A model generated the notes under the pieces. The model did no database searches. It saw only the letters and a program-made list of their open reading frames with translations, and had not been told where the DNA came from. The translations under genes were made by a program, and so were the position numbers. Shown in pieces: positions 15,043-23,622 of a stretch of DNA of 64,000 nucleotides. The DNA lies in the NCBI GenBank assembly GCA_963708905.1, contig CAVPUV010000027.1, forward strand, positions 86,630-150,629. The letters are read 5' to 3'. This DNA comes from SHZL01 sp963708905. Lineage in GTDB: Bacteria; Pseudomonadota; Gammaproteobacteria; Xanthomonadales; SZUA-36. Positions within the stretch are counted from its first letter, which is position 1, and the number at the start of each line of letters is the position of its first letter.

Positions 15043-17799
15043 TCAGGGCGTCGTGGCCTGCTCCTGGAGAAGGGCCTGGGCTTCGAGCGTCTCGGGGTGA
15101 TCCGGTCCGGCCGCGTCCTGGAGGTGCTCGAGCGCGGACGTCAGCGCGGCAAGCGCCGCTTCCCGGTCGCCCCGCGCACGGAGTGCCCGGGCCTGGATCA
15201 GGTACGCACGGCCCAGTCCGATGGTATGGCTACCGTCTGGCGAGGTTTTCTTCAATAAAGCCAAGGCCCGCGAGGCGTCGTCCACGGCCAGGTCCGGCTG
15301 CCGGAGCTCCAACCGCAGCTCGGCTCGTTGGACCAGCGCTTGAGCCAGGCTCGATGGGCCACTGTGACCCGCGGCCACCGCCGCCTCATATATCGCCAGC
15401 GCCTCGTCGGTCAGCCGAAGCGCGCCCGGTAGGTCGCCGCGCAGATGCGCCACTTGCGCGCGCTGGGAGATCAGTGCTCCGAACGCGTAGTGGCCCTCCG
15501 GCAGCACCAGGCGCAGACGGGGTTCCACCTCGTCCAGCATGGCCTCCGCGCGGTCCGCGTCCCCCTGCGCCAGATAGTTCCTCGCGCGCGTGAGCAAGGC
15601 ATGATTGACCGTTCCTTCCAGGCCCAGTCGCGTCGCCAGGCTGTGCGCCCGCTCTGCATACGCGGACGCCTCTTCGAACTTCCCTCCATCTCTAAGGGCG
15701 CGGGCATAGTTGATCAACAGCACCGGCGAGACGCTGTCGTCACCGCGCTGGTCCTGGCCAATGTCGATGGCGCGGCGGAGCAACGTCAGGGCATCCCGCG
15801 GCCTTCCCATCAAGGTCAGCGCCAGGCCCCAGTCGTTGAACAGCGTGCCGGCCGTCTGCGTGTTGTCGCGCCCGAATTCCGTCATCCGCCGGGCTGCCTG
15901 CTCGTAGGTGTCGGCGGCGTCCTGCAATTGCCCCGCCAATGTATACGCGGCCGCGAGCGTCAGCGTCAGATTCAGTTGCAAGACCTCGGAGCGGAAGGGC
16001 GACTCGTCCACGAGTCGCTGGGCCATCTGCACCCTGGCGATAGCCTCCTGCATCTCCCCGGCCTCTGCCGCGACGATGCTGCCGCTTTGCAGGCAATACA
16101 CCCTGTCGAGCACCAGCTGCGATCCCGTGGTGGTCTCGCGCAAGGCTTCCTGGTACAGCGCCTCGGCCCGCGGCAAGTCGATGCCGCGGGCGAGCGTCGC
16201 CGCCAGAGCGCATGCGGCCCTGGCCCGGGTGGAGTGGTCCGCGAGCCCGCGCGAGAGTTCGTAGGCGTCGGTCAGCACCCGCAAAGCGCTCTCGCCCTGA
16301 TCTTGTGTCGCGTACTGGTCGCCAATGGCGACGAGGAGTCCCGCCCGGTCCGCCGCCGCCGACTGGCTGCGCGCGACGACGAACTCCGCACGTGCGAGCA
16401 GCTCGTTCACCATGAACGGCCGGCCGGACGGCGCGGCATCGGAGAGCACGAAACGATTCAGCTCGTTGATGGCTTCGGCGCGGGAGAGCTGCCGGAACGC
16501 GAAATCGCGCTCCGCACGCGCCGCCCGGGCCTGGACCAGCGTGCCTGCGACTCCGACCAGGGTGGCGAGGATCGCCAGCGTCGCGAGGCTGACTGCGAGC
16601 CGGTTGCGACGCGCGAACCGGGACACGCTGTAGAGCAACGTATCCGGCCGGGCGCTGATCGGCGCATGGGCAAGAAACCGCCGCAGGTCCTCTGCCAGGG
16701 CCGTCACCGAGCCATAGCGCTCCTCGGGGTTCTTCTTCAGTGTCTTGAGGACGATGGTGTCGAGGTCGCCGCGCAGCATGCGGCGCAGCTTTTGCGGCGT
16801 CGTGCTTCGCAGCGCCGCGGCGGAGCGCATGTCCGCCGATCCGTCGCCCCGCAGGGTGACGATGTCGGATGGCCGCAGGGGGTCCACGTCAACGACGGCC
16901 CTGATCATTGCCGCAGAAGTGGTCGGGACCTTCCCGGCCGGATGGCCGCCGGTGAGGATCCGGTAAAGCAGCCCGCCCAGCGCGAAGACGTCGGTGGCGG
17001 TGGTGATCGCGCCGCCGGTCATCTGCTCGGGCGCCGCGAACTCGGGTGTCAGCGCGACGCCGCCTTCACGGGTCAGCTCCGTCGCCAGGTCTGCGATGGA
17101 ATGTTCCTCCAACAGCTTGCCGATCCCGAAGTCCAGGAGCTTGACCGTCCCGTCGCCGGTCACCAGCACGTTTGACGGCTTGATGTCACGGTGCACGACC
17201 AGGTTGGCGTGCGCGTGCGCGACTGCGCCGAGCGCCTCGAGGAACAGGTGCAGCCGCGCATCGACAGTGAGCGCATGTGCATCACAGTAGCGGTCGATCG
17301 GTTCTCCTTCGACGTATTCGAGGACGAGGTAGGGTTGTCCGGCCTCTGACACCCCGGCATCCAGGAGTTGCGCGATGTTGGGATGGCTCAGGCGTCCCAG
17401 GAGGCTGCCTTCGCGCCGGAACCGTTCCTCGCCGTGCGTGCTGAGCGAGATGCTCGGAAACTTGATGGCGACGCGGCGATCGAATCGGCCGTCTCTGCGC
17501 TCGGCGAGCCAGACCGTTCCCATCCCGCCGTGGCCGATGAACTCCAGCAGTTGGTAAGGGCCGACCACTTCCCCGGCACGCGCAGCTTGCACCGGCGCCA
17601 GGCGAGGGCCAAGCTGCAGGAATCCCTCCCACCCTGGAGTCTGATGCGCCTGCAGCAACACCGCGAGCTGTTCCGCGAGTTCGGGATCCCGCGACCGGAT
17701 GTCGGCGAGCCATGCGGCACGGTCGGCCTCGCTCAGGTTCAGCGCCTGATCCAGATAGGGACTGAGCCTGCGCCAAACCTCGGGATCGAGTACCCGCAT
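15043..17799 (-). CDS. Transmembrane Ser/Thr protein kinase with C-terminal TPR repeats
   Basis: 918 residues. A Hanks-type kinase domain spans about 80-350, with glycine loop GHGGMG (89-94), VAIK lysine (Lys113), catalytic loop HRDIKPSN (203-210), DFG (223-225) and APEQ. A single transmembrane helix lies at about 400-425 (LAVSLATLAILATLVGVAGT), followed by an extracytoplasmic, TPR-rich C-terminal half (about 470-915). All catalytic residues are present, so it should be active. It starts seven bases after the stop of an ECF sigma factor, a pairing known from families in which the kinase phosphorylates and activates the sigma factor. Its location beside surface-protein genes suggests control of envelope or surface functions, but no target promoter was identified. 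Confidence 0.93.
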   Translation of the reverse strand: MRVLDPEVWRRLSPYLDQALNLSEADRAAWLADIRSRDPELAEQLAVLLQAHQTPGWEGFLQLGPRLAPVQAARAGEVVGPYQLLEFIGHGGMGTVWLAERRDGRFDRRVAIKFPSISLSTHGEERFRREGSLLGRLSHPNIAQLLDAGVSEAGQPYLVLEYVEGEPIDRYCDAHALTVDARLHLFLEALGAVAHAHANLVVHRDIKPSNVLVTGDGTVKLLDFGIGKLLEEHSIADLATELTREGGVALTPEFAAPEQMTGGAITTATDVFALGGLLYRILTGGHPAGKVPTTSAAMIRAVVDVDPLRPSDIVTLRGDGSADMRSAAALRSTTPQKLRRMLRGDLDTIVLKTLKKNPEERYGSVTALAEDLRRFLAHAPISARPDTLLYSVSRFARRNRLAVSLATLAILATLVGVAGTLVQARAARAERDFAFRQLSRAEAINELNRFVLSDAAPSGRPFMVNELLARAEFVVARSQSAAADRAGLLVAIGDQYATQDQGESALRVLTDAYELSRGLADHSTRARAACALAATLARGIDLPRAEALYQEALRETTTGSQLVLDRVYCLQSGSIVAAEAGEMQEAIARVQMAQRLVDESPFRSEVLQLNLTLTLAAAYTLAGQLQDAADTYEQAARRMTEFGRDNTQTAGTLFNDWGLALTLMGRPRDALTLLRRAIDIGQDQRGDDSVSPVLLINYARALRDGGKFEEASAYAERAHSLATRLGLEGTVNHALLTRARNYLAQGDADRAEAMLDEVEPRLRLVLPEGHYAFGALISQRAQVAHLRGDLPGALRLTDEALAIYEAAVAAGHSGPSSLAQALVQRAELRLELRQPDLAVDDASRALALLKKTSPDGSHTIGLGRAYLIQARALRARGDREAALAALTSALEHLQDAAGPDHPETLEAQALLQEQATTP

Positions 17800-17806
17800 G
17801 GCGCCT

Positions 17807-18376
17807 TCAATCCGAGTGGTTGGTGCCGAGGTTGTGATGAAGATAGATGCGGGCCTTCTGCCACTGCCGCTGCACCGTCCGGTCGGTGACGCCCCGCATC
17901 GCCGCTATCTCCACGAACGTAAAACCACAAAAGAACTTCAGATCGACAATCTCCGCCAGTGGGGGCTCGGCGACGGCCAGCTCGTCCAGCGCCTGGCTGA
18001 TGCGCGTCAACTCGATTACCTCCGCGGCGTTGTCTGCGGCATCCTCGCTCAGCGACGTGATCTCGAACCCGCCACCACGCTTCTGCGCATAACGGCTGCG
18101 CATGTAGTCGATGATCAGTCCGCGCATGACCCGCGCCGCGTAGCCCATGAAGCGCGGCCGGTCGGGAAATTCGGGCCCTTCCCTCCCCGCCATGTCGATA
18201 TATGCCTGGTGCAGCAGGGTCGTAGGCCCCAGGCTGAACGCACCCGCATTCCGCGCGAGCTCGCGCCTGGCCACCCGGTGCAGCTCCGAGTAGAGGGTGC
18301 GAAAAAGGTCCTCAGCCGCCGATTGGTCCTGACGGTCCACCGCGCTCATTAACGCCGACAGCGTTTTCGCCACCAA
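17807..18376 (-). CDS. ECF-type RNA polymerase sigma factor (kinase-associated family)
   Basis: 189 residues. The sigma-2 region lies at about 20-100 (FRTLYSELHRVARRELARNA, RPRFMGYAARVMRGLIIDYM) and the sigma-4 helix-turn-helix at about 130-185 (VDLKFFCGFTFVEIAAMRGV, TDRTVQRQWQKAR). It resembles the group of large-domain ECF factors (TIGR02999-like, ECF43-like) that are encoded beside Ser/Thr kinases instead of anti-sigma factors. The kinase gene follows after seven bases and no anti-sigma gene is present, so control by phosphorylation is the likely mode. Confidence 0.9.
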   Translation of the reverse strand: MVAKTLSALMSAVDRQDQSAAEDLFRTLYSELHRVARRELARNAGAFSLGPTTLLHQAYIDMAGREGPEFPDRPRFMGYAARVMRGLIIDYMRSRYAQKRGGGFEITSLSEDAADNAAEVIELTRISQALDELAVAEPPLAEIVDLKFFCGFTFVEIAAMRGVTDRTVQRQWQKARIYLHHNLGTNHSD

Positions 18377-18536
18377 TCGCCCCCAACCGTTTCCAGCACC
18401 AATGGATCATAGCCCGAGTATATGATGAATAAAAGGCTTGCCTTTCCCGATACTTATACAAAAGCAGTCCGATCACGTACCACGCTCGGTAATCGAGCCT
18501 TTAAACAGTTCATACCCCGCGGTGGTAAGCCGGTAT

Positions 18537-19700
18537 TTACAAAGGTTCTGTTCCCTCGTTGAGGATGGCGAGATAGCGGTCGTAGGCGTACACGCGGTTG
18601 CGCTGCCGTCCGGTGAGTTCGCGGGCCACTCCTTCGCCGGTCAGGATCCCGATGGCGCGGGCAGCGGTCGGATAGCTCACGCTTGCGCGCGCGGCGATGT
18701 CGTTGATGGCGGCCACCGGCCGCGCCCGAAGCGCGCCATATACTTTCAGCAGGCTGGCGCTGCCGCGCCCCTGCACGGCGAGCCGTGCCTCGTCGTGCTG
18801 GAACAGCGCGAGCAGGAGGTGTGCTGTGTCAACCGCGCTGCCGGCGGTTTCGATCACGCCTTCGAGGAAGAAATCCAGCCAGGCCTCCCAGTCGCCATCG
18901 CGGCGCACGGCGTCCAGCAGGCGGTAGTATTCATCGCGGTGCTGTTTGAAGTAGAGGCTCAGATACAGCAACGGCTGGCGCAAGATACCGGCATGGTGGA
19001 GCATCAGGGCGATCAACAAGCGGCCGACGCGGCCGTTGCCGTCGAGAAACGGGTGGATGGTTTCGAACTGGACATGGGCTGCGGCAGCCTTGACCAGTTC
19101 GGGCAAGGCCGCGGTTTCATCATGAATGAATCGCTCCAGCGCGGACATGCACTCCTCGACCGTTTCGGGAGGCGGCGGCACGTATTGCGCGTTGCCCGGC
19201 CTCGTACCGCCAATCCAGTTCTGTGAGCGGCGGAATTCACCCGGCAGCTTGGCCGAGCCGCGCCCACGGGCGAGCAGCTTTTCATGGATCTCGCGCAGCA
19301 AACGGTTGGACAGGGGGAAGCCCTTGAGCAGGCGTGCCATGCCATGCTCCAGGGCGGCGACGTAGTTGGATACTTCGACCACGTCGACGAAGGGTACGCC
19401 GGGCGCGTCTTCAAGTTCAAACAGCAGCAGGTCCGAAAGAGACGACTGGGTGCCCTCGATCTGCGAGGACAGGACGGCCTCACGACGCACGTAGCCGTAG
19501 AGGAAAAGATCCGGGTCCGGCAACAGAGCAGAGACCCCATCCAGGCGTCCGCAGGCGAGTAGCGCTCGCTCGAGCAGGCGCTGGCGGGGGCCGGACAAGT
19601 CGAGCGGCGGCTGCGGCGGCAATGGATTCGGCACGAATGCGCGCACCACCTCGGTGGCGGTGGTGGTGACTTCGTAGTGGCCGCTTGGTCCCCGCTGCAT
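18537..19700 (-). CDS. Fic-domain protein (AMPylase/NMP transferase) with winged-helix tail
   Basis: 387 residues. The active-site motif HPFLDGNGRVGR (216-227) is complete. An inhibitory motif SSQIEG (78-83) lies N-terminal to it, making this a class II Fic that auto-inhibits through Glu82. An N-terminal DUF4172/Fic_N-like region precedes it, and the C-terminal 80 residues resemble a winged helix (ARASVSYPTAARAIGILTGE), suggesting DNA binding and autoregulation. Fic enzymes attach AMP to hydroxyl side chains; the target is unknown. No antitoxin gene is adjacent, which fits the built-in inhibitory motif. Confidence 0.92.
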   Translation of the reverse strand: MQRGPSGHYEVTTTATEVVRAFVPNPLPPQPPLDLSGPRQRLLERALLACGRLDGVSALLPDPDLFLYGYVRREAVLSSQIEGTQSSLSDLLLFELEDAPGVPFVDVVEVSNYVAALEHGMARLLKGFPLSNRLLREIHEKLLARGRGSAKLPGEFRRSQNWIGGTRPGNAQYVPPPPETVEECMSALERFIHDETAALPELVKAAAAHVQFETIHPFLDGNGRVGRLLIALMLHHAGILRQPLLYLSLYFKQHRDEYYRLLDAVRRDGDWEAWLDFFLEGVIETAGSAVDTAHLLLALFQHDEARLAVQGRGSASLLKVYGALRARPVAAINDIAARASVSYPTAARAIGILTGEGVARELTGRQRNRVYAYDRYLAILNEGTEPL

Positions 19701-19780
19701 GCGCCCTTTCCTTAGCTCAAGCTGACTTTAATAAGCGCCTATGTTATCAAAGAAATGAGCTGTTCGCTTTAATAACGCCT

Positions 19781-20010
19781 TCAGTCAATGCCGAGTTCCT
19801 TGAGGTTAGTGGCGATGGTGTCTTGAACGGGATCGGGCGAGTCCCAGCTGATCGTGCATACATCGCGGTCTTCCACGGATAGCTGGTCGAGCCAGGTCGG
19901 CGCCTGCACAGCTCGATGCGTTGTTCCAGAATTTCCCCCACTTCGGGATTAAAGCACTTGATGGGAGTGTCGGTGCGGTACCCGGACGTTCCCGCGGAAA
20001 AACCTCCGGC
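19781..20010 (-). pseudogene. Possible frameshifted coding remnant upstream of the Fic gene
   Basis: The 400-base gap between the Fic and FkbM genes contains two adjacent minus-strand frames with protein-like sequence: PIKCFNPEVGEILEQRIELC in one, and APTWLDQLSVEDRDVCTISW then DSPDPVQDTIATNLKELGID with a TGA stop at 19783-19781 in the next. Together they read as the C-terminal end of a protein broken by one indel near 19910. The family is not recognised. Confidence 0.35.
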
Positions 20011-20098
20011 ACGGATTTTCCGTTGCCGGTTGACTGAATTGGGTGTAGTTTCGGGACGGTCCAGGTGGATAGTGCCTTGACGTATTGATGCGTGAACC

Positions 20099-20944
20099 TT
20101 GAAAAAACCTATCCAAGTCAATCCGCGTGCGATGATCAACTGGCTGCGGGGCAAGCCATTCCTGCGCCGTATGGTTCTGGCGGTCGCGGCGTTCATACCT
20201 TACCGGGCGCGAGAGAATCTCCGTCAATGGATCCTGCGCAGCGTCCACGAAGCCGACTTCCTCATCTTCGACCAACTCCGGAACTGTGCCGGCTTGATGC
20301 TCGACGTCGGCGCCAACCGTGGTGCAGCGGCGCTTTCGGTGCTGAGCCGAACCCGTCGCTTCCGGGTCATCGCCCTGGAGCCGAATCCTGGTTTGCGCTG
20401 GTCGCTCGGCCTGGTTTGGTTGTTCTATCCGCTACGTTTCCGCTATCGCCTCATAGCGGCGGGCGAGCGGCACGCTCGCGCCGACCTGGTCATCCCCACG
20501 GGCCCTCGGGACTTTTCCGCGCAAGCGTCGCTGGACCGGCGCGAGTTCCGCAAGGACTACGTGGTCGAACGGTTACGAGCCGGCGGCCACCGGGGCGACG
20601 ATTCGTGCTTTCACTCCGTCCGCGTGGAGATCCGGCGGATCGACGAACTCGGCACGGAAGCGGATGTGGTCAAGATCGACGTCGAAGGATGGGAAGCACA
20701 GGTTCTGCGGGGCATGGAAAACCTGTTGCGCGAGCAGCGCCCGGCACTCATCATCGAGTTGAATAATCGGCAACAGTGGGCGCCGACTCTCGAGTCGATG
20801 GGGTATCTTTTCCACAGTTTCGAGGACGGGGGTCTGCGGCATCATCGAAGTTGGCGGGACGTGCCCGGCCTCAACGTCATCTGTTTGCACCCGCGGAGCC
20901 GCTCCGGGCCGGCCAGGCTGCTGTGGGAACACCGTTGCCGATAA
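20099..20944 (+). CDS. FkbM family SAM-dependent methyltransferase
   Basis: 281 residues. The SAM-binding motif LMLDVGANRGAAALS (66-80), the acidic VIALEPNP strand and the FkbM hallmark ADVVKIDVEGWEAQVLRGME (about 194-213) followed by RPALIIEL are clear. FkbM enzymes O-methylate hydroxyls on sugars, polyketides or cell-surface glycans. No glycan cluster surrounds it, so the substrate cannot be inferred. No strong ribosome-binding site precedes the ATG, and codons 1-20 could be trimmed to a later start (AMINW). Confidence 0.85.
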   Translation: MKKPIQVNPRAMINWLRGKPFLRRMVLAVAAFIPYRARENLRQWILRSVHEADFLIFDQLRNCAGLMLDVGANRGAAALSVLSRTRRFRVIALEPNPGLRWSLGLVWLFYPLRFRYRLIAAGERHARADLVIPTGPRDFSAQASLDRREFRKDYVVERLRAGGHRGDDSCFHSVRVEIRRIDELGTEADVVKIDVEGWEAQVLRGMENLLREQRPALIIELNNRQQWAPTLESMGYLFHSFEDGGLRHHRSWRDVPGLNVICLHPRSRSGPARLLWEHRCR

Positions 20945-21206
20945 TGACTCTGGCCCCGAGGGATCTCAGGGGTTGGGGGGCGGAGTTTGCTGGATCCCAG
21001 CTGCGGCTGCGCCGATCCGGGATGACGGCTGGAAAAAATGCCGCGGAATCTATTGGCTCACGGCAGGTCATAGTGGTGCCTTAAGCCGGGTTGCCTGTGG
21101 GCATTTCCCTGCTTCCTTTTATCATTGACAAAAAGGCATACTGCAATTCCGACCAGGCGTGCGGAAAGCACCATCCATTTTTATCACCTTCAAAGGGCCG
21201 GTATCC
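20945..21206. other. Intergenic region without a recognised gene
   Basis: About 260 bases between the FkbM gene and the lipoprotein gene. A TTGACA at 21125-21130 has no well-spaced -10 partner. A short imperfect inverted repeat (CTGGATCCCAGC...GATCCGGGATGACG) resembles common intergenic repeats. Nothing else is evident. Confidence 0.4.
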
Positions 21207-21734
21207 ATGAAAAACTTATTGATCCTGATGTTGCTGGTACTTTTTACCGCATCCTGCCAGACCCAACAGACAACGAAGCCGAGCGAACCCAAGGTTAAAC
21301 ACAGCGCGGTTCCCCCCATCTCGAGTGTTGCGGTTGTCGTTGCCATGGAAGGAAACAGCCATGAACTGCACAACCTCAACTGGACCAAGAGCTTCGTCCA
21401 CTTCAGCGGGGGAGAAATCAACACCTACCTCACGGAAGACGATAACCCGGTAGAAATGAATTTGCGTTTGACCGATATGGGCATTCTGAAAAATGGCGCT
21501 GTCGTGTATGAGTTGCCCGCGGACAATAAAGACAACATATTGATCGACCTGAATTTCATCAACCACAGCAGGAAAAGCCTGGCGGTGCAGCAGCGCATCC
21601 TGTTCACCGAAGGAACGATCGACATCAAGGAAATCACCCGCCACAGCCTGAAGTTGGCGTTCAAGGGCAGCGGGCATCCGCTGATGTCCAAGGAAAGGAT
21701 TCCAATGGAGGGAACGGCCAATATCAGCTTTTGA
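21207..21734 (+). CDS. Putative lipoprotein of unknown function
   Basis: The ATG at 21207 gives a 175-residue protein with signal MKNLLILMLLVLFTASC, in which TASC is a plausible lipobox with the lipidated cysteine at 17. An earlier in-frame start at 21159 would bury the signal. The mature part is beta-rich without a recognised domain. Its stop lies 17 bases before the ABC ATPase start, so it probably belongs to the same transcript and may be a periplasmic partner of that exporter. Confidence 0.7.
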   Translation: MKNLLILMLLVLFTASCQTQQTTKPSEPKVKHSAVPPISSVAVVVAMEGNSHELHNLNWTKSFVHFSGGEINTYLTEDDNPVEMNLRLTDMGILKNGAVVYELPADNKDNILIDLNFINHSRKSLAVQQRILFTEGTIDIKEITRHSLKLAFKGSGHPLMSKERIPMEGTANISF

Positions 21735-21751
21735 GCCGGATCGAGCTTCCC

Positions 21752-22678
21752 ATGCAGCCCACCATCTCGGTGCGAGATCTCAGCAAGGTCTATGACAGCG
21801 GTTTCCAGGCACTGAAGAACGTGAACCTGGAGATCCAGCACGGCGAGATCTTTGCCTTATTGGGCCCGAACGGCGCCGGCAAGACCACGCTGATCAACAT
21901 CATCTGCGGCATTGTCAATCCGGGCACGGGCCAGGTGCTGGCCGACGGCCACGACATCATTACGGACTTCCGCGCGGCCCGGGCCAGGATCGGCCTGGTG
22001 CCACAGGAGCTGACCACCGACTCCTTCGAAACCGTGTGGGATACGATCAGTTTCTCCCGCGGCCTGTTCGGCAAGGCGGCCAGCCCGCAGCACCTCGAGT
22101 CGGTGCTGCGCGAGCTGTCGTTGTGGGATAAGCGGCACACCTGCATCATGGCGCTGTCGGGCGGCATGAAGCGCCGGGTGATGATCGCCAAGGCGCTGGC
22201 CCACGAACCGCAGATCCTGTTCCTGGACGAACCCACCGCCGGCGTGGACGTGGAATTGCGCCGGGATATGTGGGCCATGGTGCGGCGGCTGCGCGACAAC
22301 GGCGTGACCATCATTCTCACCACGCATTACATCGAGGAAGCCGAGGAGATGGCGGACCGCATCGGCATCATCCACAAGGGCGAGATCGTGGTAATCGAAG
22401 ACAAGGACGTGCTGATGAAAAAACTCGGCAAGAAGCAGCTGACCCTGCAGCTGCAGAGCCCGCTGGCGCTGATTCCGTCTGAACTGGCGGGCTATCCACT
22501 GGAGCTTTCGACGGACGGCGCGCAGCTGGTCTACACCTTTGATGCCCAGGGCGATCGCACCGGCATCGCCGGCCTGCTGCGGCGGCTGAGCGATCATGGC
22601 ATCGACTTCAAGGACCTGAACACCAGCGAGAGTTCGCTGGAGGAAATCTTCGTCAACCTGGTGAGGTCCCGGCCATGA
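21752..22678 (+). CDS. ABC-2 type transporter ATP-binding protein (YadG-like)
   Basis: 308 residues. Walker A GPNGAGKTTL (about 38-47), signature LSGGMKRRVMIAKALAHEPQ (about 136-155), Walker B ILFLDEPTAGVD and the H-loop TTHYIEE are all present, plus the C-terminal extension typical of the DrrA/YadG branch. ATG 21752 is chosen over an in-frame TTG at 21731 because it matches the family start. The permease start overlaps its stop by four bases (ATGA), so the two are translationally coupled and form one exporter. Confidence 0.95.
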   Translation: MQPTISVRDLSKVYDSGFQALKNVNLEIQHGEIFALLGPNGAGKTTLINIICGIVNPGTGQVLADGHDIITDFRAARARIGLVPQELTTDSFETVWDTISFSRGLFGKAASPQHLESVLRELSLWDKRHTCIMALSGGMKRRVMIAKALAHEPQILFLDEPTAGVDVELRRDMWAMVRRLRDNGVTIILTTHYIEEAEEMADRIGIIHKGEIVVIEDKDVLMKKLGKKQLTLQLQSPLALIPSELAGYPLELSTDGAQLVYTFDAQGDRTGIAGLLRRLSDHGIDFKDLNTSESSLEEIFVNLVRSRP

Positions 22679-23436
22679 ACGTCTACGCCATCCGCGCCAT
22701 CTATCTGTTCGAAATCAAGCGCGCCTTGCGCACCCTGATGCAGAGCCTGGCCACCCCGGTGATCTCCACTTCGCTGTACTTCGTGGTATTCGGTTCGGCC
22801 ATCGGCTCGCGCATGGCCGCAGTGGACGGTGTCAGCTACGGCGCCTTCATCATCCCTGGACTGGTGATGCTGGCCCTGCTCACCGAAAGTGTCTCCAACG
22901 CCTCTTTCGGTATTTACATGCCGCGCTACAAAGGTACCATCTACGAAGTGCTGTCCGCGCCCATCTCCTTCGTCGAGATCGTCATCGGTTACGTCGGCGC
23001 CGCCGCCAGCAAGTCCATCGTGCTGGGTGGCGTGATCCTGCTCACCGCGCGGTTCTTCGTCGACTACCACGTCGACCACCCGCTGTGGATGCTGGGGTTT
23101 TTGCTGCTGACTTCGGTGACCTTCAGCCTGTTCGGTTTCGTCATCGGCATCTGGGCCGACAACTGGGAAAAGCTGCAGGTGGTGCCCAGCCTGATCGTCA
23201 CGCCGCTGGCCTTTCTCGGCGGCAGCTTTTACTCCATCAGCATATTGCCGCCGCTGTGGCAGAAGATCACCCTGTTCAACCCGGTGGTGTACCTGATCAG
23301 CGGCTTCCGCTGGAGCTTCTACGGCATTGCCGATGTCAGCGCCGCGGTGAGCCTGGGCATGACGCTGCTATTCATGCTGCTGTGCCTGGCCGCCATCGGC
23401 TGGATTTTCCGCAGCGGCTACCGCCTGAAGACCTAG
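22675..23436 (+). CDS. ABC-2 type transporter permease (YadH-like)
   Basis: 253 residues with six predicted membrane helices (for example VISTSLYFVVFGSAIG, IPGLVMLALLTESVSN, LLTSVTFSLFGFVIGIWADN, VVPSLIVTPLAFLGGSFYSI). It matches the YadH branch of ABC-2 permeases, whose substrates are mostly unknown. It pairs with the preceding ATPase. Its TAG stop shares two bases with the left end of a 164-bp palindromic element, which may also end transcription. Confidence 0.95.
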   Translation: MNVYAIRAIYLFEIKRALRTLMQSLATPVISTSLYFVVFGSAIGSRMAAVDGVSYGAFIIPGLVMLALLTESVSNASFGIYMPRYKGTIYEVLSAPISFVEIVIGYVGAAASKSIVLGGVILLTARFFVDYHVDHPLWMLGFLLLTSVTFSLFGFVIGIWADNWEKLQVVPSLIVTPLAFLGGSFYSISILPPLWQKITLFNPVVYLISGFRWSFYGIADVSAAVSLGMTLLFMLLCLAAIGWIFRSGYRLKT

Positions 23437-23598
23437 GAGCCTGTCGGACTTAACCGATCGTAGCGAGGGAAAGCCGATTTGAGGCAGATTTTTCGCTCTT
23501 TTGAGGCGAATAGCACCGCTATTTAACGAGAAAGAGCGGAAAATATGACCAAATCCGGCTTTGCCGCAGTAGATCAGTGTTAAGTCCGACAGGCTCCT
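23435..23598. repeat. 164-bp palindromic MITE-like element with 19-bp terminal inverted repeats
   Basis: AGGAGCCTGTCGGACTTAA (23435-23453) and its exact complement at 23580-23598 bound the element. Inner arms also pair: AAAGCCGATTT with AAATCCGGCTTT, and TTTCGCTCTTT with AAAGAGCGGAAA, so nearly the whole element folds into one long imperfect hairpin. No transposase is encoded. Fragments of its end lie at 11947-11961 and 15004-15035, so it is a dispersed family. Confidence 0.85.
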
Positions 23599-23622
23599 GG
23601 CCCGCCCCGTGCTGCAGCTGGG

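Noticed and set aside
15445..17175. Long open frame on the plus strand opposite the Ser/Thr kinase gene
   Set aside because: It is the mirror of a GC-rich gene whose codon bias leaves the opposite strand open; its sequence has no domain and no ribosome-binding site. The same applies to long plus frames opposite the DUF349 gene and the operon at 57-63.6 kb.
18480..18545. Peptide-like frame CKYRLTTAGYELFKGSITER after the Fic stop
   Set aside because: It is short, in a different frame from Fic and not preceded by a start codon; it may be a frameshifted tail of an older gene but support is too thin.
21125..21153. Sigma-70 promoter before the lipoprotein gene
   Set aside because: TTGACA at 21125-21130 has no acceptable -10 hexamer at 16-18 bases.
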